DNA of 64,000 bases, from the NCBI GenBank assembly GCA_965226855.1, contig CBDDEE010000023.1, positions 127,067 through 191,066 on the forward strand, in the 5' to 3' direction. Numbering within the stretch: the first letter of the stretch is position 1; the number at the start of each line of letters is the position of its first letter. This DNA is from JAUXJB01 sp965226855. GTDB lineage: Bacteria; Myxococcota_A; UBA9160; SZUA-336. The notes below the pieces were generated by a model. The model made no database searches. It was not told the DNA's origin and saw only the letters and a program-made list of their open reading frames with translations. Shown here piece after piece: positions 36,687-45,794 of the stretch. The translations under genes were made by a program, and so were the position numbers.

Positions 36687-37184
36687 ATGGGACAGAAACT
36701 CGAAGCAGGCGAGACCCTTCCGAGCGTGACCATGAAGCTCGTGGGTGGGGGGACCGTCACTCTCCCGGACGATCTCGCGACCCAGTACGGGGTGGTGCTC
36801 TTCTACCGCGGTCACTGGTGACCATACTGCCGAAGGCAGTTGTCTTCATTCGAAGAGAAGAAGGATGAGCTCGCGGCCCTCGGCGTGAGCGTCTATGCAG
36901 CGGCCGTCGACTCCGAGGAGAAGTCCAAAGAGGTCGCGGACTCCGGCATCAGCTTTCCGCTCGCCTATGGCGTTACGCGCGAGGTCGGGGAAAAGCTCGG
37001 CTCCTGGTGGGACGAGAGGCGGGACTTCATCCAGCCCTCGGAGTTCCTCTTCTCCCAGAACGGTAAGATCGTGTGCTCGTCCTACAGCAGCAGCCCGCTC
37101 GCCCGCACCGACCCCGGCGACGTGGTCTCGCTCTTGGGGTTCATCGAGTCGCGGAGGAAGAAGAAGGAGGCCGAGCGCGGCTGA
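36687..37184 (+). CDS. selenocysteine-containing peroxiredoxin-like protein (in-frame TGA at 36819)
   Basis: 165-residue AhpC/TSA-like thioredoxin-fold protein whose single in-frame TGA (36819-36821, residue 45) sits in LFYRGHW-U-PYCRRQLSSFEE. Cys-containing relatives have Cys at exactly this place, so the TGA most likely encodes selenocysteine, giving a UxxC redox motif with Cys 48. Both halves belong to one domain: residues 1-44 hold the fold's first strands, and residues after 45 give VSVYAAAVDSEEK and EFLFSQNGKIV. Just downstream, ACTGCC-GAA-GGCAGT (36826-36840) can form a hairpin, and codons CGA, AGG, TTG, TCT, TCA are unusual for this GC-rich genome. No signal peptide, so cytoplasmic. 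Ordinary gene callers would start at 36840 or later. Confidence 0.87.
36822..36860 (+). promoter_or_regulatory. candidate bacterial SECIS element
   Basis: The bases right after the TGA can fold as ACTGCC/GGCAGT (36826-36840, 3-base loop) or as GAAG/CTTC (36832-36835 with 36844-36847) with an 8-base loop starting with G, about 14 bases from the TGA. A bacterial SECIS is expected here to recruit SelB. Which fold forms needs computation. Confidence 0.5.
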
Positions 37185-37189
37185 CGTCC

Positions 37190-37960
37190 TCAGCCGTCGA
37201 AGGAGCCGTGGCGGCCCGCGCCGTCTGCGAAGCGCCGCGCACCTTCCCGCGTCTCGCCCGAGTCGATCACCCGGCGGCCTAGCCGAGTCTCTTCGAGCAT
37301 GGCAGAGTTGAAATTCAGGTCCCACTGCGCGTAGGACGACAGGCGGTCGCTCCGCAGACAGCGCTGCGGAAAGGCGGCCAGCTGCTTGGCCATCGCGACA
37401 GCCTCCGGGAGTGCTCGTCCCGGCTCCACCAGGCGGTTCGCCAGCCCCATCAGGCGCGCTTCTTCTCCGGACACACCCCGGCCCGTCAGGATGAGATCCA
37501 GCGCGTGGCTGTGGCCGAGCTTCCGCGACAGGCGCACGGTCCCACCGTCGACCAGAGGCACGCCCCAGCGGCGGCAGAACACCCCGAAGACGGCGTCGCG
37601 CGCGGCCACGCGCAGATCGCACCAGATCGCGAGCTCCAGCCCACCGGCGACGGCGTAGCCTTCCACTGCCGCGATCACGGGCTTTCCCAGCAGCATCCGA
37701 GACGGGCCCATCGGACCGTCGCCCTCCGTGCCCACGCGGTTGCCGCGTCTTTCTGAGACGGCCTTCAGGTCTGCTCCCGCGCAGAAGCAGCCCTCCGCGC
37801 CAGTCAGCACGGCCACAGCCATGTCCTCGTCCGCCTCGAAGGTCCGAAACGCATCCGCCAGCAGGGCGGCCGTCGGTGCATCGACGCAGTTCCTCACCTT
37901 TGGGCGATTGATGGTGACGATCGCCACCGATCCATCAGTCTCGTAGACGACGGTGCTCAT
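37190..37960 (-). CDS. crotonase / enoyl-CoA hydratase family protein
   Basis: 256 residues, ATG at 37960 after AGGGGGAA. Oxyanion-hole segments EGCFCAGADLKAVSE and EGYAVAGGLELAIWCDLRVA are conserved. FCRRWGVPLVDGGTVRL lacks the first catalytic Glu, and the second position is Asp in VDGG, so activity may be isomerase- or hydrolase-like rather than classical hydration. Overlaps the stop of the hydrolase gene upstream (ATGA), so the pair is co-translated. Confidence 0.9.
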   Translation of the reverse strand: MSTVVYETDGSVAIVTINRPKVRNCVDAPTAALLADAFRTFEADEDMAVAVLTGAEGCFCAGADLKAVSERRGNRVGTEGDGPMGPSRMLLGKPVIAAVEGYAVAGGLELAIWCDLRVAARDAVFGVFCRRWGVPLVDGGTVRLSRKLGHSHALDLILTGRGVSGEEARLMGLANRLVEPGRALPEAVAMAKQLAAFPQRCLRSDRLSSYAQWDLNFNSAMLEETRLGRRVIDSGETREGARRFADGAGRHGSFDG

Positions 37961-38661
37961 GTTTCCCCCTCGAAGAACCAGTCCAGTGCTTCGTGCTGAA
38001 ATTCTCCCGACGGCCAGTGCTTCCCGCCCTGGTCCACGCGGAACTCCACTTCGTAGCCCTCGCGCTCCAGTCCCTGCCGCATGGGTAGCGCGACCTGCTC
38101 GAACGGAAACAGCTGGTCGTGGGTGCCGTACTCGAGCAGGATCCGGGGCTTGCGCGCGAGCGGGTCCAGGAGGCTCTCGTCGATCACGCGAAAGCCCGCG
38201 GCCCAGCCCATGACGGCGGAGAAGACGTGCGGGTTGGACAGGCCCACCGAGAGGGCGTAGCTCGCACCATCCGAGTAGCCGAGCAGCGCCTGGCGCAGCG
38301 GGTCGATGGGGTAGCGGCGGTAGACCAGGTCGTACACCCACTCGAGAAAGTCCAGATCGTGGCGCTCGCGGCTCGCGATCAGATCCCAAGTCTGCAGAAA
38401 CGAGCGGGGAATGAGAAACAGCGCATCCCGCCGCTCTGGCTCGTCGCGAAATGCCACGGCCAGCTGCTCGTCCTGACGGCCCGCTCCGTGCAGCACCGTG
38501 ACGAGCGGATAAGCGCGCTCGGCGTCAATCTCGTCGGGCGTCAGCAAGACGGCTCGCGCTTCGCCGTGTTCGATAAGCACGAAACCGGTCGGAGACGGCT
38601 CGTCTCTCGACTCCACCGTCTTGTGCGTAATGTGCAACGCCAACGAGCCCAAGGCGCCCAT
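37957..38661 (-). CDS. alpha/beta serine hydrolase (esterase/phospholipase-like)
   Basis: 234 residues from ATG at 38661. Nucleophile elbow GYSDGASYA (GxSxG), acid in EYGTHDQLFPFEQ and His in GGKHWPSGEF form a likely triad. VTVLHGAGRQDEQ holds the oxyanion HGxG. Resembles the PHB-depolymerase/carboxylesterase branch. No signal peptide with this start. Transcribed with the following crotonase, suggesting acyl-ester or acyl-CoA turnover. Confidence 0.85.
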   Translation of the reverse strand: MGALGSLALHITHKTVESRDEPSPTGFVLIEHGEARAVLLTPDEIDAERAYPLVTVLHGAGRQDEQLAVAFRDEPERRDALFLIPRSFLQTWDLIASRERHDLDFLEWVYDLVYRRYPIDPLRQALLGYSDGASYALSVGLSNPHVFSAVMGWAAGFRVIDESLLDPLARKPRILLEYGTHDQLFPFEQVALPMRQGLEREGYEVEFRVDQGGKHWPSGEFQHEALDWFFEGET

Positions 38662-38704
38662 TATGCGTTCAGCGGGTTCACCGAGGAAATGCGACCATAG
38701 CCCG

Positions 38705-39775
38705 ATGCCGGCTCGGTCGGAACTCAACGGCAACTCGATCCGCACCGAGCGGCTCGTGCGCCAGCGCCTCGCTGCACCCCTCCCATCGCGAAAGGGCCTC
38801 GTCGAGCTGATTCGCGCGCTGCAGCCGCTCTCCACCGGGCCCCAGGCGCGGCCCGGGAGCCCACCCCGCCTGCTGCACAGGACCCGCTTCGACGACGAGG
38901 CCGCGACGGATCGGCTGCGGCAGGAGCGTGTGCTGGTAAAGGGCCGCTTCCGCGCCGGAGGGGTCGGGTACGTCCTTGCCGAGGACCTGGAGCTCTACGC
39001 GAACGCCTTCTGCAAGCCGCTCGAGCGGCCGAGCCATACCCAGGCCGAGGTTCTGGACGTCGTACAGAGCGCCGGCCCGATCACGCCAAAGCAGCTCAAG
39101 GCGGAGACCGGCCTGCTGAACAAACAGATCATGCCCGCGCTCCACCGACTCCAGACCGCCTTCCTGGTCTACGAGGAGCAGCTCGACGACGACTGGGAGC
39201 GGCCCTGGTTCGACTTCGAGACGGAGTGGCCAGACGTGAAGATCGACCCGGCGCTGCGCGAGGCTTGTCTGGCCGAGGTCCTGCTGCGCTTCCTGCACGC
39301 CCACGTCTTTGCCACGCCGGAGCAGGTCCGCGACTGGACGCAGCTCCCTCTGCGCACGCTCCAGCCGCTGCTGAGCGAGCTCGAGCGAACGGGCCAGATC
39401 CTCGTCCGCAAGGTCGACGGGCTGGGCGAGGGCTTCTGCCGCAACGGGGACGACAGGCTTCGGGACAGGTCTCTCCCCGAAAGCCTGTTCGTCCTCAACA
39501 AGGGCGACCTTCTGGTGCGCGCGCGGGAGAGCGAGCTCAAGCGGCGCTTCGGGGCACGCGACATCCTGCAGTTCTTGCTGATCGATGGCGACCTCGTGGG
39601 CGCCGTCCGCGGCCACTGGGGCTTCAAGCCCTTCGACGTGACGGATGTGGAGCTGGAGCTACCCCGCGGGGTCCGCGAACGGCGGCGGAAGGAGATCCTG
39701 GCCGCAGTCGTCGCAGCGTATCCCCCGCCCCGCCACCAGGTCCTCCGCTACGCAGGCAAAAGACTGGGGCGTTAG
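38705..39775 (+). CDS. winged-helix protein of the YcaQ (DNA crosslink glycosylase) family
   Basis: 356 residues. It starts with RLVRQRLAAPLPSRKGLVEL, as YcaQ/AlkX-like proteins do, and contains repeated winged-helix segments (about residues 115-160 and 195-235, e.g. LPLRTLQPLLSELERTGQIL), then GHWGFKPFDVTDVELELP near the end. YcaQ relatives unhook interstrand DNA crosslinks; whether this protein does so is unproven, since catalytic residues are only loosely identifiable. Ends three bases before the cyclase/AAA gene. Confidence 0.7.
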   Translation: MPARSELNGNSIRTERLVRQRLAAPLPSRKGLVELIRALQPLSTGPQARPGSPPRLLHRTRFDDEAATDRLRQERVLVKGRFRAGGVGYVLAEDLELYANAFCKPLERPSHTQAEVLDVVQSAGPITPKQLKAETGLLNKQIMPALHRLQTAFLVYEEQLDDDWERPWFDFETEWPDVKIDPALREACLAEVLLRFLHAHVFATPEQVRDWTQLPLRTLQPLLSELERTGQILVRKVDGLGEGFCRNGDDRLRDRSLPESLFVLNKGDLLVRARESELKRRFGARDILQFLLIDGDLVGAVRGHWGFKPFDVTDVELELPRGVRERRRKEILAAVVAAYPPPRHQVLRYAGKRLGR

Positions 39776-39778
39776 CCC

Positions 39779-42700
39779 ATGCGCTGCCCGGCCTGCGAGC
39801 ATTCGAATCCCGTTGGATCGAGCTACTGCAACCGCTGTGGCGCGGAGCTCGGGACAGCTCGCTCCGCTCCGCAAGACTCACCCCGCCGCTACACGCCGCG
39901 CCATCTCGCCGACAAGATCCTGACCACCAGGTCCGCACTCGAGGGCGAGCGCAAGCAGGTCACCGTGCTATTCGCCGACGTGAAGGGCTCGCTCGACCTG
40001 GCGGCGCAGCTCGACCCGGAGGAGTGGCACCGGATCATGGACCGCTTCTTCCAGATTCTGGCGAGTGGCGTTCACCGCTTCGAGGGGACTGTCAATCAGT
40101 ACACCGGCGACGGGATCATGGCCTTGTTCGGTGCGCCGATCGCCCACGAGGATCACGCCAGCCGCGCCTGCTACGCGGCGCTTCACCTGACCGACAAGCT
40201 GCGCCGCTACGCGGACGAGCTGCGTCTGCAAGAGGAGCTGAACTTCTCGGTGCGCATGGGTCTGAACTCGGGCGAGGTCGTCGTCGGCCGCATCGGGGAC
40301 GACCTGCGTATGGACTACACTGCACAGGGACAGACGGTTGGGCTGGCCGCGCGCATGGAGCATCTCGCGGAGCCCGGCAAGGTCTTCCTGACCCGGCACA
40401 CCGCGGAGCTGGTCAAAGGCTTCTTCGAGCTCCGGGACCTGGGTAAGGCGTCGGTCAGGGGTGCGGAGGAGCCCGTACGTATCTACGAGCTGGAGGGCGT
40501 CGGTCAGCTGCGCACGCGACTCGACGTGTCGCGCAGCCGGGGCTTCTCCAGGTTCGTGGGTCGCGAAGACGAGATGGCGCAGCTCCATGTCGCCCTGGAG
40601 CATGCAATCGACAGCGAGGGCGGGGTCGTGGCGCTGGTCGGCGAGCCAGGCGTGGGCAAGAGCCGGGTGGGCTTCGAGTTCCTAGAACGCTGCCGTGAAC
40701 GGGGTCTGCTCCTATACCGGGGTCACGCCCTCTCGCACACGCGCTCCGTGCCGTTTCTGCCGGTCCTCGAGCTCATGCGAGACTACTTCGGGATCTCGGA
40801 GCAGGACGGCGACGAGACCGCGCGCGACAAGATCGCCGGGCGAGCCGTGCGGCTCGACGAGAGCAGCACGGACGCGCTCCCGCTCCTGTTCGACTTTCTC
40901 GGCGTACCGGACCCGTCACGGCCCGCGCCCCTGACAGATCTGGCAGCGCGCGAGTCGCGGCTCTTCGAGGTCGTGAGTCGACTGCTGCAGGCGCGCAGCG
41001 CGCGCGAGCCCACAGTCCTGATGATCGACGATCTGCACTGGATCGACAGCGGGAGCGAGCGCTTCATCGGGCACCTGGTCGACTCGCTGCCGCAGACACG
41101 CACGCTCCTGCTGCTGATCACTCGTCCGGAGTACCGAGCCCCGTGGGCAGGCAAGCCGTACTACCGAGAGCTCTCGCTCGCCCCGCTAGCCCCCGCAGCC
41201 ACGGCGGAGCTGCTGGCAGAGCTGCTGGGAGCGGACCCCAGCGTGCGCAAGCTGCCGGACCTGATCGAGCAGAGGACCGGGGGGAACCCGTTCTTCATCG
41301 AGGAGGTCGTCCAGGCGCTCGTGGACTCGGGGGCGCTTGTCGGGCCGCGGGGAGCACGCCGTCTGGCCTTGCCGCTGGAGGAGCTCCGCGTCCCCGACAG
41401 CGTCCAGGCTCTGCTCGCCGCGCGGATCGACCGGCTTCCAGAGGCCGAGAAGCGCCTGCTGCAGACCGCGTCCGTCATCGGCAAGCAGTTCGGCGAGGCC
41501 CTGCTCGAGACCGTCGCCGAGCTGCCACGCCTGGAGCTCGCAGTCCTGCTTCAGCGCCTGCTGGCGGGGGAGTTCATTTACGAAGAGGCCCTGTATCCCG
41601 AGCCGGAGTACTCCTTCAAGCACCCCCTGACACAAGAAGTGACCTACGGAACCCAGCTCCGTTCTGGCCGCACGCGTGCACACGCCGCTGTCGCCCGAGC
41701 CATCGAAGCGGCTGATCCGGCGAAGACAGACGAGCAGTCCGCCCTCATCGCTCACCACTGGGAAGCGGCGGGCGAGGCTCTGCTGGCGGCACGCTCGCAT
41801 CAGCGCGCAGCGGAGTGGGCGGGAGTCCGCCACCCGGCGGAGGCACTCAACCACTGGCAGCGGGTTCCGGAGCTCCTCAGAACGCTGCCCGAGTCCGCGG
41901 AGACGAACACGCTCGGTGTAGAGGCCTACGTGCGCATCCTGCTCCTGGGCCTGCGCCTCGGCATGTCGGAGGAGGAGGCGGCGGAGATCTTCGACGAGGG
42001 CCGGGTGCTGGCGTCGCGCGCCGACGATCCGCATCTGCTGGCCGGGCTGCTCTACCGCTACGGAGCACTGCGCGGGACGGAGGGAGCGATCGAGGAGGCG
42101 CTCGAGTTCAGCCGCCAGGTGTTGAATCTCGGCGTCCGGACGCGAGACCCCGCCCTCCTATGGGCCGCACGTGTGGGCGTCGCGCACTGGTCGCACTACC
42201 TCGGGCGGCTTCGCGAGGGGTTGCTGGTGATCGACCGCGCGCTCGCCGACGCACCCGACGATCTCGATGTCGGAACGGAGTTCCTCGGCTACAGGCCGAT
42301 CATCGGGCTCCGGATGTATCGCGGCATGCACCTCTTGCTCATGGGACGTCTGGAGGAGGCGGACGCCTGGCTGCAACGAGCCCTGCGAAGCGCCGAGGAC
42401 GCGGGCGAGGTCGAGCTTCCGGGCTGGGTGCGTCTCCACCAGGGAAAGCTGGCCTACTATTGCGGAGACGCGGACCTCGCGCTCGCGCACAGCCGCGCCG
42501 GGCTGGAGGCCGCCGAGCGAACGGGCAGCGGCTTTGGTGCCGTACAGGCCTATCACGCGCTCGGCTCCGCGCACCTGTTGCGACAGGAGTGGACCGAGGT
42601 GATCGACATGAGTCGAATCGGCCTCGAGCTGGCGCGAAGAACCCGGACCGGCCTGTTCCTGGAGGCTGAGCTGCTCGTCCACCTGGCAGAGGGACAGCTC

Positions 42701-43066
42701 GGCTCCGGAGAGTGGGCGCTCGCGCGATCGAGTGTTCGTGAGGCCGTAGCCGTGGCGAGACGCCGCGGCACGCGCGTGGCCGAGAGCATGGCCTTGCTCG
42801 TAGAGGCTCGCCTCCTAACGCGCACGCGAGCTGGCAGCGCCCGCGGCAGAGTTCTCGGTGCGCTACGTGCAGCCCAGTCGCTGATCGACCACACGGGAGC
42901 GCGAACCCTCGAGCCCTTCGTTCACCTCGAGCGAGCCAACCTCGCCCACGCGACGGGCGACCGCGGCATACGCCAGCGAGAGCTCCGCATCGCCCGCCGC
43001 GTCTTCGCCGAAATGGGTGCCACCACCCGCTCCACCCGCCTCGAAGAGGAACTGCGCGACCTCTAG
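39779..43066 (+). CDS. class III adenylate/guanylate cyclase with AAA ATPase and TPR-like repeats
   Basis: 1095 residues. Zinc ribbon Cys 3-Cys 6 and Cys 17-Cys 20 at the N-terminus. Cyclase domain about 57-245, with metal-binding Asp in LFADVKGSLDLA and TGDGIMALFGAPIAHEDH, and purine-contact region GLNSGEVVVGRIGDD. An AAA/STAND-type NTPase follows with Walker A LVGEPGVGKSRVG and Walker B LMIDDLHWIDSG. The last 450 residues are helical repeats of TPR/MalT type. This architecture is a soluble signalling protein known in Myxococcota, actinobacteria and proteobacteria; inputs are unknown. Confidence 0.9.
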   Translation: MRCPACEHSNPVGSSYCNRCGAELGTARSAPQDSPRRYTPRHLADKILTTRSALEGERKQVTVLFADVKGSLDLAAQLDPEEWHRIMDRFFQILASGVHRFEGTVNQYTGDGIMALFGAPIAHEDHASRACYAALHLTDKLRRYADELRLQEELNFSVRMGLNSGEVVVGRIGDDLRMDYTAQGQTVGLAARMEHLAEPGKVFLTRHTAELVKGFFELRDLGKASVRGAEEPVRIYELEGVGQLRTRLDVSRSRGFSRFVGREDEMAQLHVALEHAIDSEGGVVALVGEPGVGKSRVGFEFLERCRERGLLLYRGHALSHTRSVPFLPVLELMRDYFGISEQDGDETARDKIAGRAVRLDESSTDALPLLFDFLGVPDPSRPAPLTDLAARESRLFEVVSRLLQARSAREPTVLMIDDLHWIDSGSERFIGHLVDSLPQTRTLLLLITRPEYRAPWAGKPYYRELSLAPLAPAATAELLAELLGADPSVRKLPDLIEQRTGGNPFFIEEVVQALVDSGALVGPRGARRLALPLEELRVPDSVQALLAARIDRLPEAEKRLLQTASVIGKQFGEALLETVAELPRLELAVLLQRLLAGEFIYEEALYPEPEYSFKHPLTQEVTYGTQLRSGRTRAHAAVARAIEAADPAKTDEQSALIAHHWEAAGEALLAARSHQRAAEWAGVRHPAEALNHWQRVPELLRTLPESAETNTLGVEAYVRILLLGLRLGMSEEEAAEIFDEGRVLASRADDPHLLAGLLYRYGALRGTEGAIEEALEFSRQVLNLGVRTRDPALLWAARVGVAHWSHYLGRLREGLLVIDRALADAPDDLDVGTEFLGYRPIIGLRMYRGMHLLLMGRLEEADAWLQRALRSAEDAGEVELPGWVRLHQGKLAYYCGDADLALAHSRAGLEAAERTGSGFGAVQAYHALGSAHLLRQEWTEVIDMSRIGLELARRTRTGLFLEAELLVHLAEGQLGSGEWALARSSVREAVAVARRRGTRVAESMALLVEARLLTRTRAGSARGRVLGALRAAQSLIDHTGARTLEPFVHLERANLAHATGDRGIRQRELRIARRVFAEMGATTRSTRLEEELRDL

Positions 43067-43420
43067 ATGTTGGCCCCGAGGTCCGCCCCTCGAGACCTGG
43101 GGTCCGGTCCGACCAATCTCCCGGACCGCTACCACGTGCGCGTGTTGAAGACGCCGCGGGAGGTTCGCAACGCGATCCGCTACGTGCTCCTCAACGCGGC
43201 GCGGCACGCCTGGCGCCGGAATGTCGGGGCTCGAGCTGACCCCGCCTCATCGGGCCGCTGGTTCGACGGGTGGAGAAGAGGGACAGCGCGACTCGAGCGT
43301 GGCACCGGACTCCGAGCAGTCGCAGTGGCGCATACGTGGCTTCTTAGGGAGGGCTGGAGGCGCCACGGGTTGATCGATCCGCTGGACCTGCCTGGGAGCG
43401 CGCACGCGTCTCCTGCTTAG
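43067..43420 (+). pseudogene. C-terminal fragment of REP-associated tyrosine transposase (RAYT)
   Basis: Directly after the cyclase stop is an open frame whose LPDRYHVRVLKTPREVRNAI and following RYVLLNAARHAWRR match the C-terminal third of IS200-like/RAYT transposases, ending with the family's REGWRRHGLIDPLDLPG. The catalytic HUH motif and Tyr region would lie upstream but are absent, so this is a 5'-truncated remnant. The 20 bases from here to the convergent EAL/HDOD gene hold nothing further. Confidence 0.75.
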
Positions 43421-43440
43421 GAACAGGGCACGGGGTAGGT

Positions 43441-44649
43441 CTAACTCTGGGAGACCTGCTGGTGCCACTCCAGGGCGACGCGGTAGTGGTCTGGGAGCGA
43501 GGTCTCGGGCACGCCGAGTTTCGTGGCGAGCGCTGATGTTTGCTGCCAGTCTCCCTGCTCCTGGGCAAGTACCAGGGCGCGGACGCGTCCGAGCCGGGAC
43601 TCGTCGTCCAGGATCCCCGCCTGGATCTCCTCGGACAACGCCATCTCCCGCACCAGCTCGGCGAGAGGGCGGCCGACGAGCGCGTCCACGAGGGAGAGGA
43701 GTCCTACCAGGAACAGGTCGTGCGCGTGGCCGGCAAGCGACGCGCTCGGAGCCAGAAGCTCGCACATGCGGGCCCGCACCAGACACGTAACGACGAGCTC
43801 CGCCGGCTTGTCCTCTCCGAGCTCGCCGATCGCGAGCATGGTGGCCCACTTCTTTACCGGCTCCTCGCCGAGCAGCGTGAGCGCGCCCTTGACCGAGCGT
43901 ACGCGTCCCTTGTAGCCGAAGGCTGCCGAGTTCAGCAGGCGCAGCAGCCGCACGGAGAGGGACACGTCGCCCTTGATGATCTGCTCCAGGCGGTCGAAGT
44001 CGAGCTCCGGTCGCGAGACCGCCTGGATGAGCTGCAGGTAGTTCAGTTTGAAGGCGGGAATCTTCTTGCGCGAGATCATCTCGGGGGCGCAGAAGTAGAA
44101 GCCCTGGAAGTACTCGAACCCCAGCCGCAGGCCCTCGCGGAAGTCCTCTGCGGTCTCCACCTTCTCGGCCAGAAGGTGCAGGCGCGAGCCGTACCGTGTC
44201 ATCAGATCTTGTCGCTTCGTGGAGGACGTCGTGAGGAAGTCCACCTTGATGAAGTCCGCGAGCTCGATCAGCGGCGCGTAGGCTGCATCTTCGACGTAGT
44301 CGTCCAGTGCGAGCAGGTAGCCGGACCTCTTCAGCTCCTGGCACGCCTCGACCACTTCGGCATCGGGCTTCACTGTCTCCAGGAGCTCGAGCACCACCCG
44401 CTGCTTTGGCAGGATCGAGTAGAGGTGCTCGGTCAGCACCCGGCGCGCGACGTTGACGAACGCGAGTTTCCTGGGAGCAAGCAAGTCCAGGCCGAAGGTC
44501 GCGAGGCTGTCGTGGATCGTCTGCGACGACGCGGCATCCGCATCGATGCCGGGGAAGATGTTCTCCGGGCCCGAACGGTAGAGGAGCTCGTAGCCGAACA
44601 CCTTCTGCTCCGCGTCGAGAATCGGCTGTCGCGCGATGAAGACGTCCAT
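43441..44649 (-). CDS. EAL-like plus HDOD domain signalling protein (YuxH family)
   Basis: 402 residues from ATG at 44649 (MDVFIARQPILDAEQKVFGY is the usual start of the family; an in-frame ATG at 44763 is less likely). The N-terminal half is a degenerate EAL-type barrel: the EAL triplet is YELLYRSG, so c-di-GMP hydrolysis is unlikely. The C-terminal half is an HDOD domain (about 200-390) with LLRLLNSAAFG and GALTLLGEEPVKKWA. Divergent from the CheX/receiver-like gene. Confidence 0.88.
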   Translation of the reverse strand: MDVFIARQPILDAEQKVFGYELLYRSGPENIFPGIDADAASSQTIHDSLATFGLDLLAPRKLAFVNVARRVLTEHLYSILPKQRVVLELLETVKPDAEVVEACQELKRSGYLLALDDYVEDAAYAPLIELADFIKVDFLTTSSTKRQDLMTRYGSRLHLLAEKVETAEDFREGLRLGFEYFQGFYFCAPEMISRKKIPAFKLNYLQLIQAVSRPELDFDRLEQIIKGDVSLSVRLLRLLNSAAFGYKGRVRSVKGALTLLGEEPVKKWATMLAIGELGEDKPAELVVTCLVRARMCELLAPSASLAGHAHDLFLVGLLSLVDALVGRPLAELVREMALSEEIQAGILDDESRLGRVRALVLAQEQGDWQQTSALATKLGVPETSLPDHYRVALEWHQQVSQS

Positions 44650-44785
44650 CTGCCCCTGGAGAGTCGTGTCCTCCCTAGGGCTATCGGGCCGCCGCCTGGG
44701 GAACTTCAGGTACGCTGGGAAAGATTCGGGTCTCAGCGGTCGATAGTCCTCTTGCGAGCCCATCTCCGCCGAGGAATGCGACGCC

Positions 44786-45736
44786 TTGCCCGACCCGCAC
44801 CCCGCCATTCTAGCCGCGCTGAAGAGCTGCGCCGCGAACGTCGGCCCGTTGATCGGTGTGGATCTAGAGATCGGCGAGATCACGACAGAGACGAGCGCTG
44901 CGATTCCGGAGGGCGATCTGGCGGTGCTGCCGCTCTCGCTGCGTATCGACGAGGATCAGCTCGCCGCGCTCACGTTGAGCGTGCCCATTGATCAGCTCGC
45001 CACCCTCGGTCGCCGTCTGGCCGGCGATGAGGAGCCGGACAAGGAGCGGCTCGCCACCCTCGGTCGCCGTCTGGCCGGCGATGAGGAGCCGGACAAGGAG
45101 CGGGAGCTGTCCGGGGAGGACCTCGGCGCGTGTAAAGAAGTCCTGACGGTGATGGGCGGTGCGATCGCCGATTCGTTCCGAGAGGAGCTCGGGGGCCTGG
45201 AGCTGGAGCCGGGAGCCTGGTGGTCCACAGAGGATCCCGGAGACGCCGTCTTTCCGGACGGATCGCATGTGTGCGGGAAGACCACAGTCGACGTACCCGG
45301 CGGGACCGCCGTGGAGCTCACGCTGAGACTCCCGCATAGCGTCCTCGAGCAGACCCAGGGAGCGCAGTTCGCGGCCGCTCGCGACGAGGTGCTGCTCGCG
45401 GGACTCGGCACCGAACTCGTAAAGACCCTGCAGCCCATCCTGGAAGCTGCGGGCCTGAACGTCGCGCTCGCCGACCCCGACGCCGAGGACGCCGCAGCGA
45501 GCTACGAGAGGACCGATGTGATCGTGCTCTCGGACGATCGGGACGATGCGCTCGAACTGCTCTGCAGGCTGCGGAAGGCGGCCCCCACCTGGAGGACACC
45601 GTTGATTCTGTGCATGAGCGAGCCCACGCGAGCGCGCGTGATCCGGACCATGGAGTGCGGCGCGAGCCACGTGTTGAAGCTCCCGACCAGCGAGGCCGAG
45701 CTGCAGAAGGTCCTCGAGAGCGTCCGGAAGGACTGA
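44786..45736 (+). CDS. CheX/CheC-like plus degenerate receiver protein with internal duplication
   Basis: 316 residues. Residues 1-200 look like a CheX/CheC-type phosphatase fold (ACKEVLTVMGGAIADSFREE). The C-terminal 110 residues are receiver-like (VALADPDAEDAA, ILCMSEPTRARVIRTMECGA, VLKLPTSEAEL), but the phospho-Asp region reads VIVLSDDRDDA and is not a clear match. An exact 54-bp tandem duplication adds a second LATLGRRLAGDEEPDKER (residues about 71-106). Likely a chemosensory-type regulator; partner unknown. Confidence 0.65.
   Translation: MPDPHPAILAALKSCAANVGPLIGVDLEIGEITTETSAAIPEGDLAVLPLSLRIDEDQLAALTLSVPIDQLATLGRRLAGDEEPDKERLATLGRRLAGDEEPDKERELSGEDLGACKEVLTVMGGAIADSFREELGGLELEPGAWWSTEDPGDAVFPDGSHVCGKTTVDVPGGTAVELTLRLPHSVLEQTQGAQFAAARDEVLLAGLGTELVKTLQPILEAAGLNVALADPDAEDAAASYERTDVIVLSDDRDDALELLCRLRKAAPTWRTPLILCMSEPTRARVIRTMECGASHVLKLPTSEAELQKVLESVRKD
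44996..45103 (+). repeat. perfect 54-bp tandem duplication inside a CDS
   Basis: Two identical 54-base units (44996-45049 and 45050-45103) keep the frame and encode the same 18 residues twice. No base differs between the units, which indicates a recent event or an actively varying tract. Confidence 0.95.
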
Positions 45737-45794
45737 GGGCGTCCACCGACCCGAGCGCTCCCGCTGCTACCATGCCGGCCCAGGAGGAGCTGCC

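Noticed and set aside
36819..36821. TGA as a simple nonsense mutation or a Trp codon (alternative code)
   Set aside because: Two unrelated redox proteins carry TGA precisely at the redox Cys, while many other genes here terminate with TGA.
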